Shown piece after piece: positions 1 to 5,080 of a stretch of 10,540 bases of DNA. The position numbers and the translations under genes are program-made. The stretch lies in NCBI GenBank assembly GCA_964642815.1, contig CAZXSA010000176.1, positions 1-10,540 on the forward strand, read 5' to 3'. The notes beneath the pieces were generated by a model. The model searched no databases. It was given only the letters and a program-made list of their open reading frames with translations, and was not told the DNA's origin. Origin of the DNA: JAAYCU01 sp964642815 (lineage in GTDB: Bacteria; Planctomycetota; Phycisphaerae; UBA1845; PWPN01). Numbering within the stretch: the first letter of the stretch is position 1; each line of letters starts with the position of its first letter.

Positions 1-99
1 GGCGGTTCGGATACCGACGAAATCCCGCGCATCCACGGCACCCCGCCCACCGGCAACGAAACCCCCTGGAGCGATACGGATACGTTGATCTATCCGTGA
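1..99 (+). CDS. C-terminal end of an unidentified protein (partial)
   Basis: Frame 1 is open from the first base and ends at TGA (97-99), giving 32 residues that end in DTLIYP. The tail is polar and rich in Gly, Pro, Thr and Asp, with no membrane segment or recognisable motif. It lies 33 bases upstream of the next plus-strand gene, so the two may be cotranscribed. The function cannot be told from this fragment. Reading it as coding rests on the open frame and on this close spacing. Confidence 0.55.
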   Translation, partial: GGSDTDEIPRIHGTPPTGNETPWSDTDTLIYP

Positions 100-132
100 T
101 CATTCGAAAGCAATAAGAATTGGAGAATAGCC

Positions 133-729
133 ATGACCCGCCTTTTGTCCCGTATTTTGTTGACGATCCTGATGGTCCCTTTGGCCATCGCCATTTTCTT
201 TTCAGTTATGGTTCCCTTAATTTACGAGCGTGAATTTCGATACATCTTGTTAAGTTCTTACGCGGCCGTAACCCTTTTTGTTGTCTATTACTGGCTCAAA
301 CTGTGGCGCGGCGACGTCCGCTGGACCGACAGGCGAATTTATGCTACTTGGTTGTCCGCCCCGGCCGCCCTACTTCTGGGATGCCTGATCGGTATAGCAA
401 TCACGTTTCTCTTTGCCAGTTTCAACCGCTATCGCGGTTATTGGGATTGGGATATGTTCATCGTTTTCGCTGGTCTATGGACCATCCTGCTCTGGCTTAT
501 TTTCACTGTCTTACTCTGGCGCGAAACCCCCGCCGAGCGGGCCGAGCGTGTCCGCCAAAACGCCGGCGACGTACTCTTCTGCCCCAAGTGCGGCTACAAC
601 ATGACCGGCCTCTACGAAAGCCGTTGCCCCGAATGCGGCACCCGCTACACCCTCGACCAGCTCGCCGCCGCCCAGAAAAAGGAGACCGTCGAAACTACCG
701 CAACGGCCTCACCCGACGGGACGCCATAA
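133..729 (+). CDS. Four-helix membrane protein with C-terminal zinc ribbon
   Basis: 198 residues. Four hydrophobic segments are visible at about residues 8-30, 37-57, 73-96 and 108-129, so this is an integral inner-membrane protein. After a charged stretch (about 130-145) the C-terminus carries C150-x2-C153-GYNMTGL and C165-PE-C168, a four-cysteine zinc ribbon. This ribbon style, with GYN-x-TGL between the cysteine pairs, is frequent in uncharacterised planctomycete proteins; that is family knowledge, not a proven function. An even number of helices puts both ends on the same side, probably the cytoplasm, where the ribbon would face protein or nucleic acid partners (inference). The start is supported by GGAG at 122-125, seven bases before the ATG. 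It follows the partial upstream gene by 33 bases and may share its transcript. The molecular role is unknown. Confidence 0.88.
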   Translation: MTRLLSRILLTILMVPLAIAIFFSVMVPLIYEREFRYILLSSYAAVTLFVVYYWLKLWRGDVRWTDRRIYATWLSAPAALLLGCLIGIAITFLFASFNRYRGYWDWDMFIVFAGLWTILLWLIFTVLLWRETPAERAERVRQNAGDVLFCPKCGYNMTGLYESRCPECGTRYTLDQLAAAQKKETVETTATASPDGTP

Positions 730-751
730 CCGCTGCGGCAAACGCAAGCGG
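730..751 (+). terminator. Hairpin just after the zinc-ribbon membrane protein gene
   Basis: Directly after the TAA stop, CCGCT (730-734) pairs with AGCGG (747-751), and GCG pairs with CGC inside, around a GCAAA loop with one bulged A. No T-run follows, so it is not a classical intrinsic terminator. It could end or stabilise the mRNA. The remaining bases up to 860 show nothing else recognisable. Confidence 0.3.
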
Positions 752-860
752 CGGCCTCACCCAAATACGCAAGCCCCCTCAACTTGCACCGGTCTTCTGG
801 CCCGGCGGGCAACCTGAAATGTCCAACAGAGAATAAAAAACTCACAGACGGCCACGCGAA

Positions 861-897
861 AGAAAAACCCCTGCAAGCTATTTGCCCGCAAGGGTTT
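861..897 (-). terminator. Intrinsic terminator of tRNA-Phe
   Basis: Read on the minus strand, AACCCTTGC pairs with GCAGGGGTT (plus positions 888-896 and 866-874; nine pairs including one G-T). The stem is followed by TTTCTTTC. It begins 11 bases after the tRNA-Phe 3' end, which fits a rho-independent terminator for that gene. Confidence 0.65.
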
Positions 898-906
898 ATA
901 TATCAA

Positions 907-979
<73 letters not shown>

Positions 980-1039
980 GTGCGGGTTGGGAAATCCTGG
1001 GCTCGTGATATCGCCCGTCACCCGAAACCGCAGGAATAT

Positions 1040-1068
1040 AGTTTAGAATCCGCAAGCATATTCGTCAA
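1040..1068 (-). promoter_or_regulatory. Sigma70-like promoter of tRNA-Phe
   Basis: On the minus strand TTGACG (1063-1068) and TAAACT (1040-1045) are separated by exactly 17 bases. The expected start is near 1033, giving a precursor leader of about 54 bases before the tRNA 5' end at 979. The match to the housekeeping consensus is good, and no other gene intervenes. Confidence 0.6.
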
Positions 1069-1093
1069 GGACGCCAGGGAAAAGGTTAAGCGT

Positions 1094-1134
1094 AAAAACA
1101 AGGCCGCGGCCGGTTCAAGCAACAAGCGGCCTTG
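1094..1134 (-). terminator. Terminator-like inverted repeat with no evident upstream gene
   Basis: CAAGGCCGC (1099-1107) and GCGGCCTTG (1126-1134) form a perfect 9-bp stem with an 18-base loop. On the minus strand the stem is followed directly by TTTTT (1098-1094), the layout of a rho-independent terminator. No minus-strand gene is visible just to its right, as tRNA-Cys is on the plus strand. It may insulate the tRNA-Phe promoter from read-through, or end an unannotated small RNA. Between 1135 and 1246 I see nothing else recognisable. Confidence 0.45.
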
Positions 1135-1246
1135 CGGTTTAGGATCAATTTCCCGCCACCGGGTGGTATTCCGTCGTCCGCTCCCTTGGCTGGCCCCAAC
1201 CACCGGCTACGGACCAGCCTCGCCGCGCTAAAGCCGTTCGAGGGTA

Positions 1247-1275
1247 TTGGCCAACCGGCAAAAAGCTGGTACACT
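1247..1275 (+). promoter_or_regulatory. Sigma70-like promoter of tRNA-Cys
   Basis: TTGGCC (1247-1252) and TACACT (1270-1275) are 17 bases apart. The predicted start near 1282 lies about 19 bases before the tRNA. The -35 matches only in part, but the spacing and position fit. Confidence 0.5.
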
Positions 1276-1300
1276 AAGGCTATCAAAGGTCGGTTACCCT

Positions 1301-1374
1301 GGCGGCGTAGCCAAGAGGACCAAGGCGACGGTTTGCAAAACCGTTATTCGCGGGTTCGAATCCCGCCGCCGCCT
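1301..1374 (+). tRNA. tRNA-Cys (anticodon GCA)
   Basis: The acceptor stem pairs GGCGGCG with CGCCGCC in seven perfect pairs. The D arm is GCC/GGC, and the anticodon stem ACGGT/ACCGT encloses TTGCAAA, giving anticodon GCA. The variable loop is TATTC and the T stem GCGGG/CCCGC encloses TTCGAAT. The length is 74 bases with discriminator T, as usual for bacterial tRNA-Cys. CCA is not encoded, since TTCATT follows. It is a single-gene unit. Confidence 0.96.
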
Positions 1375-1405
1375 TTCATTCAGGCGATGAAAAACATTCT
1401 TTTTG

Positions 1406-1432
1406 AAAGCGAGAGTCTTCTCTCGTTTTTTT
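1406..1432 (+). terminator. Intrinsic terminator of tRNA-Cys
   Basis: CGAGAG (1410-1415) pairs with CTCTCG (1420-1425) around loop TCTT and is followed by seven T bases (1426-1432). The upstream AAAG can extend the stem by pairing with the T-run. This is a textbook rho-independent terminator 32 bases past the tRNA 3' end. Confidence 0.8.
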
Positions 1433-1460
1433 CTGCATTGGCGTTGTTCCCCGGCGCATC

Positions 1461-1495
1461 GAAAACGGGAGGCAAACGTCACCCGTCGACCTCCC
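1461..1495 (-). terminator. Probable terminator of the first PEP-CTERM gene
   Basis: On the minus strand GGGAGG (1495-1490) pairs with CCTCCC (1472-1467). A small inner ACG/CGT pairing lies in the loop, and GTTTTC follows. It begins about 45 bases after the stop at 1540 and faces the tRNA-Cys terminator, as expected between convergent genes. The T-run is only four bases. Confidence 0.45.
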
Positions 1496-1539
1496 ATTAT
1501 CGTTCCAGTCATGAGCCGATGATACCGTCAGGGGCTCGA

Positions 1540-2259
1540 TCACCGCCGGACATTTGCCGAGCCTCTTGAGGATCGGCGCAAAACCATCCAAAAGCCCGCG
1601 AGTCCCGCGGTCATGAATAACAACGCGCCCGGCTCCGGAGAATGCACACCAAGCACTTTATCGGAATCCTCGCCGTTTGGACCGACCGCTTGAAAACGGG
1701 CAATCGCGAAATAATCGGTAGTCTGCGTGTAAAACCCACTAAAGATATTGCCCCATTCGTCCGGGGTTTTCAACGTATTGCCGAGACTCAATACAATGGT
1801 TTGCGCTTCGCCGGCTGACGGCGCGCCGATCGGGCTGCCACCCTCGAATTTCCCGTCACTCGAGATCATGAGATCATAACCGCCCGGCGCATTCATCCAG
1901 CCCGGGCTGACGCCGACGTTGTAATTCAATTGGTCGAAATACGCGCTGGTTCCGCCGGAGGCGAAAACCGGCCAATCGACCAGTTCCTCCGGCATTTCCA
2001 AGCCGACGCCGGTCAGCTTACCGCCGATAGTCGGCGACGTGGTATTCGCGATCGTCAGCGTCAGGTAATCGACTCCGTCGCTTTCGGAAAAAGACAGCGT
2101 CAGACGGCCGCTGACCCCCGTACTCTCCGTCGAGGTGTTTGGCAGTGCCAGAAACTCAACTTGAACGATCGGCGTCGCCGACGCCGCCGAAACCATCACC
2201 CCCAAACCTATCGAAACAACCAATAAATTCCGTATTTTCTTCCGCTTTTCCGATGCCAA
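1540..2259 (-). CDS. PEP-CTERM sorting domain exported protein (TTG start)
   Basis: 239 residues from a TTG at 2259-2257. That start is preferred because GGAGGAGG lies four bases upstream and because the protein then begins with a proper signal peptide. A basic n-region (SEKRKKIRN) is followed by a hydrophobic core and ASA at about residue 28. The frame stays open further upstream, but that part is not signal-like. The mature core is polar and looks beta-rich. The C-terminus has the tripartite PEP-CTERM signal: P208-E209-P210, a hydrophobic stretch (about 211-227) and R228-R229. In this family an exosortase cleaves at the PEP motif, and the protein goes to the outer surface or extracellular matrix. 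No catalytic motif is visible and the specific role is unknown. It is not homologous to the two PEP-CTERM genes upstream but shares leader motifs with them. Confidence 0.88.
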   Translation of the reverse strand: MASEKRKKIRNLLVVSIGLGVMVSAASATPIVQVEFLALPNTSTESTGVSGRLTLSFSESDGVDYLTLTIANTTSPTIGGKLTGVGLEMPEELVDWPVFASGGTSAYFDQLNYNVGVSPGWMNAPGGYDLMISSDGKFEGGSPIGAPSAGEAQTIVLSLGNTLKTPDEWGNIFSGFYTQTTDYFAIARFQAVGPNGEDSDKVLGVHSPEPGALLFMTAGLAGFWMVLRRSSRGSANVRR

Positions 2260-2302
2260 GAGGCCTCCTCCGCTAATAGCGATTTCCAAGAACACTCTCT
2301 CA

Positions 2303-2355
2303 TGGCATCTTTCCCCGTACCCTTCGAGTCCATTCCATCCCCGGCCTTTTTCCCC
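2303..2355 (-). promoter_or_regulatory. Leader motifs of the first PEP-CTERM gene
   Basis: The plus-strand 15-mer TGGCATCTTTCCCCG (2303-2317) recurs exactly at 3463-3477, and in both places it lies 44-45 bases upstream of a start codon. A second copy of the core, CTTTTTCCCC, is at 2346-2355. Farther out, GACAGAGTAC (2444-2453) recurs exactly at 3432-3441. The rest of the 2260-2578 gap holds no supported gene and no convincing promoter. A role as an operator or RNA element is inference. Confidence 0.45.
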
Positions 2356-2526
2356 AAGCAATGATTCAGCGTTAAGACCGAAACATTGACTTCCGGAAAG
2401 CCACCGTCCAGCACGAATTTACGTATGTCTCCATCGCGGCCTCGACAGAGTACCCTGGTACCGAGTGACGCGACTTCTCTTTCTCCTCCCAAGTGATTTG
2501 AATTCGCATTCCAACATTCACTTGTC

Positions 2527-2554
2527 GCGCACTTCCCGGCCCACCGGCTTGCGC
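2527..2554 (-). terminator. Hairpin downstream of the second PEP-CTERM gene
   Basis: GCGCA (2527-2531) pairs with TGCGC (2550-2554), and CCGG/CCGG can pair inside. It starts 24 bases after the stop codon at 2579. There is no T-run, so it is a possible factor-dependent terminator or 3' stabiliser only. Confidence 0.3.
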
Positions 2555-2578
2555 ATAAACCCGTGACGGCGATGGTCG

Positions 2579-3418
2579 TTACCGAGAAAGCTTTCGCGGT
2601 TTCAGGAAAACCAGGCTCGTCATGGCCAAGAGCAACATACTTGACGGTTCCGGGTAGTGCGTTCCAATAATGGACACGCCCAAACCCATTTGAAAAACCT
2701 CTCCGTTACCGGGCAGGCCGGTGTTGAATTCGGAAGCCAGGGTTGTACCTGTGCCGGGCGTCCGGATACCCTGCCAAGTCCAACTTAATGGGTCGCCGAC
2801 ATTTGTCCCCCCGGTGGCCGAAAACGAATAAGGATTGGTTCCGTCAAGAAATTGCGGGCCGGGCACCTGCACGTCAAACTCCTTGTTGCCGTACGCGCTC
2901 CAGGCTCGGGTTTCGGGGAATTCATAGAAGTATCCCCAATAGTTAATCATATAAACCACGGAGTAAGTGTCCTGATTCAAGAGCAAAGGCTGGGCGTTCA
3001 AGGTATCCTTGACGGAGATGTTACTGATGGAAACGGAAATAGCCTCAGTGCTGTTCGTCTTGAACAAGGATTCTCCGCCGGACGCGGAAAAAAACCAGTT
3101 AATCGTGCGGGCAGACTCCACGGCCCCGCCGTTACTCATTATTTCGAGATAGACCGGGTTGGTCCAGGTGTTCAACGTGTCCGCAAGTTCATATTTTTTC
3201 AAGGTAGCTTGCTTGATGTCGTTGACATCCGTCGGGAAGATGAAGTCCTCGTCCAGCAGGGTCGTGGCCCCCTGCGATATCACGATATGAATCGTGCCCC
3301 CTCCTCCGACCGCCATTAATTCGCCTACTTCCGCCAGTACCGGCCCCGCTAGAAACCCCGAAACCACCACCCCAGAAAGAACTCTCCACACCCATGCGCG
3401 CTTTTCCACCCATGCCAT
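2579..3418 (-). CDS. PEP-CTERM sorting domain exported protein, paralogue A
   Basis: 279 residues from the ATG at 3418-3416, with GGAGG seven bases upstream. The signal peptide covers about residues 1-29 (a basic n-region, then a hydrophobic run ending VLA). The mature core has no cysteine and is rich in Gly, Ser, Thr and aromatics, with stretches such as NWFFSASGGESLF and SYSFSATGG-like segments. It ends in the PEP-CTERM signal: P256-E257-P258, a short hydrophobic segment and KPRK. It is about two-thirds identical to the product of 3788-4609 along the whole core, with one small gap near the end, so the pair arose by tandem duplication. The protein is expected at the cell surface after exosortase processing (family knowledge). 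Its function is unknown, and I see no enzyme motif. The frame is open 26 codons further upstream, but that part lacks a ribosome site and signal character. Confidence 0.9.
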   Translation of the reverse strand: MAWVEKRAWVWRVLSGVVVSGFLAGPVLAEVGELMAVGGGGTIHIVISQGATTLLDEDFIFPTDVNDIKQATLKKYELADTLNTWTNPVYLEIMSNGGAVESARTINWFFSASGGESLFKTNSTEAISVSISNISVKDTLNAQPLLLNQDTYSVVYMINYWGYFYEFPETRAWSAYGNKEFDVQVPGPQFLDGTNPYSFSATGGTNVGDPLSWTWQGIRTPGTGTTLASEFNTGLPGNGEVFQMGLGVSIIGTHYPEPSSMLLLAMTSLVFLKPRKLSR

Positions 3419-3431
3419 TGGTATGCCTCCA

Positions 3432-3491
3432 GACAGAGTACAATAGAACCAAACAAACCAACTGGCATCTTTCCCCGAGGTTCTTTCCCCG
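3432..3491 (-). promoter_or_regulatory. Leader motifs of paralogue A
   Basis: This stretch holds the 10-mer GACAGAGTAC (3432-3441), shared with the first PEP-CTERM leader, and the 15-mer TGGCATCTTTCCCCG (3463-3477), also shared. TCTTTCCCCG is repeated directly at 3468-3477 and 3482-3491, 14 bases apart. On the transcribed strand this reads CGGGGAAAGA twice. The motifs fall inside the predicted 5' untranslated region (start near 3553), so they could act as RNA or as DNA. Confidence 0.45.
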
Positions 3492-3559
3492 TTCAAATTT
3501 TAATGGAATATCCTCGCGAACTTGCCCCCCGCGTGAACATCTCCCGATGTCATTGCTTT

Positions 3560-3588
3560 ATCCTAACACCCTGTTCTCTCCATGTCAA
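3560..3588 (-). promoter_or_regulatory. Sigma70-like promoter of paralogue A
   Basis: On the minus strand a perfect TTGACA (3588-3583) and TAGGAT (3565-3560) are separated by 17 bases. The predicted start near 3553 gives a 5' untranslated region of about 135 bases that contains the shared leader motifs. Confidence 0.55.
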
Positions 3589-3717
3589 TAACGATGCACG
3601 AAAGTCCACTGCTGAATCGCACGAAACCGCGCAATCCCCCATGATTTTGAATTACCCTGCAAATCGATAATTAAAGTTTATCACGAATCATGGATCGACA
3701 GATTGAGGCGCAAGCCG

Positions 3718-3750
3718 GCGGGCGGGTCAAACATCGTTCGACCCGCCCGC
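3718..3750 (-). terminator. Strong hairpin downstream of paralogue B
   Basis: GCGGGCGGGTC (3718-3728) and GACCCGCCCGC (3740-3750) form a perfect 11-bp GC-rich stem. The loop arms can pair further, leaving about three unpaired bases. It begins 38 bases after the stop at 3788. No T-run follows on either strand, so it is probably a 3' end or stability element rather than a classical intrinsic terminator. Bases 3589-3717 between it and the paralogue A promoter hold nothing else recognisable. Confidence 0.45.
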
Positions 3751-3787
3751 ATAATCCGTGCAATCCGAATAATCGTTAAAAGTCTGT

Positions 3788-4609
3788 TTATTCGCCTTGT
3801 TTACGACGATAAATTATTACGGGCAGTCCACTCAATAACAACAGGACGGTCCCCGGTTCCGGCACCCACGTTCCACCAATGGACACGCCCAGGCCCATCT
3901 GGTAGACCACCCCATCGGGACCGGGCTGGCCAGTCTCGGTGCCGGTGGCCACGGTTGTACCCGCGCCGGGATTTATGATCCCTTGCCACGTCCAACTCAA
4001 GGCGTCGCCGACATTGGTTCCGCCGGTAGCGGAGAACGAGTAGGGATTGGTACCATCGAGAAATTCCGGGCCGGGCACCTGCACGTCAAACTCTCCGTTA
4101 CCGTACGCGTTCCAGGGGCGGGCTTCCGCGAATTCATAATAATAGCCCCAGTAGGTCATCATATAGACCACGGAGTAATCGTCCTGGTTCCCGAGAAACG
4201 GCTGCGCGTTCACCGTGTTCGCGACGGAAATATTACTGATGGAAACCGATATCGGATCGGTGTTGGCCGGGTCGAACAGCGATTCGCCGCCGGAAGCGGA
4301 GAAGAACCAGTTGGTCAATCGCGTGTCCTCCACCGCCCCGCCGCTGCTCATGATTTCCAGATAAACGTCGTTATCCCACGTTCCCAGCGCGTCCGTCAAA
4401 AGAATCTTGGTCAAGCCGGGAAGCTTGATGTCGTCGAGATTCGTAGGGAAGAGTACATTTTCATCCAGAAGGGTTTGGGATCCCTGTTCGATGACGATCC
4501 GGATGGTTCCCCCCGGACCAACTCCCATCGGTTCACCCACCGACGCCCACGCCGAGGATGCCCCCATCAACAAAACAAATAAACCTATTGTCATCAGTGA
4601 TCTTTTCAT
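3788..4609 (-). CDS. PEP-CTERM sorting domain exported protein, paralogue B
   Basis: 273 residues from the ATG at 4609-4607, with GGGGAG six bases upstream. The signal peptide MKRSLMTIGLFVLLMGASSA is followed by a likely cut after WA at residue 22. The mature core has no cysteine and aligns end to end with paralogue A. The best conserved blocks are VYLEIMS, NWFFSASGGESLF, ISVSISNISV, EFDVQVPGP and the FLDGTNPYSFSATGGTNVGD segment. The C-terminus carries P250-E251-P252, a hydrophobic stretch and R268-R269-K270, the exosortase sorting signal. It probably forms part of the cell surface or matrix, possibly as a structural adhesin-like protein; this is inference, as no known domain is recognised. 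Conserved cores with divergent signal peptides and tails suggest selection on the secreted part. Confidence 0.9.
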   Translation of the reverse strand: MKRSLMTIGLFVLLMGASSAWASVGEPMGVGPGGTIRIVIEQGSQTLLDENVLFPTNLDDIKLPGLTKILLTDALGTWDNDVYLEIMSSGGAVEDTRLTNWFFSASGGESLFDPANTDPISVSISNISVANTVNAQPFLGNQDDYSVVYMMTYWGYYYEFAEARPWNAYGNGEFDVQVPGPEFLDGTNPYSFSATGGTNVGDALSWTWQGIINPGAGTTVATGTETGQPGPDGVVYQMGLGVSIGGTWVPEPGTVLLLLSGLPVIIYRRKQGE

Positions 4610-5080
4610 GCTTTTCTCCCCAATACGTAGAGTACTTTTCTTCTCCCCGAAAACCCCGGCAATACTTCCCCCCCGAGGCGCAAGCCAAACATTGCTTTGC
4701 AGAAAATTCTAGACCGGTCAACTTAAAATCATCCATTTTTTTCTTGACAAAACATAAAAATTTGATCTTGCCCAGCCGCGTCGTCGAGAGAGCGATAATC
4801 ACCGTTATCGCGAAATCCACAAACAGGTTCTTATCGGACAACGCGACAGGGGGTTATGCCTGCTGGATTTTTCTTTTCCACGCGACCTTCTGATCTGTTT
4901 TGCCCCGCCTGGCTCCACCGTTAAGACGACCTGTTTTTGGACCGATAGCTCATCAAGGCGGTATCACGCCGCCGTCGCCGTATGTGGTGGCCGCGAATAT
5001 ACGGCGGGCCCGGGCCAAGGCCGGAAACAGTCCGGCTTTGCTTCGCCGGACCCGCCCCTCGGCCAACGGGACACTATTCC
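4610..5080. other. Non-coding divergent region between paralogue B and the beta-helix gene
   Basis: No supported gene lies here. The left part is the leader of paralogue B. It holds CTTTTCTCCCC (4611-4621, including its ribosome site on the minus strand), CTTTTCTTCTCCCCG (4635-4649), and AGAGTAC (4629-4635), a partial match to the 10-mer in the other two leaders. A weak minus-strand -10 candidate, TAGAAT, is at 4711-4706. On the plus strand a TTGACA at 4744-4749 lacks a good -10 at 16-18 bases. GC-rich inverted segments lie at about 4954-5060. No clear promoter for the beta-helix gene was found. Confidence 0.5.

Noticed and set aside
1135..1300. 4.5S signal recognition particle RNA, RNase P RNA or tmRNA in the gap between the tRNAs
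   Set aside because: None of the conserved core sequences of these RNAs could be found on either strand.
2303..2317. Sigma54 promoter reading of the shared leader motif, since PEP-CTERM systems are sometimes linked to RpoN control
   Set aside because: On the minus strand GG and GC are only eight bases apart where ten are required, and the plus-strand copy has no GC element at the right place.
2208..2492. 94-codon minus-strand frame in the leader of the first PEP-CTERM gene, starting with TTG
   Set aside because: No ribosome site precedes the TTG, the sequence resembles no protein, and it overlaps the true start of the PEP-CTERM gene in another frame.
4533..4893. Open frames on both strands in the paralogue B leader (102 and 111 codons)
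   Set aside because: Both run into the paralogue B gene in the wrong frame, lack ribosome sites and have no recognisable protein features.
4982..5080. N-terminal extension of the beta-helix protease starting at 4982
   Set aside because: The 33 extra residues would bury the signal peptide, and the start at 4982 has no ribosome site. The ATG at 5081 gives a normal secretion signal.
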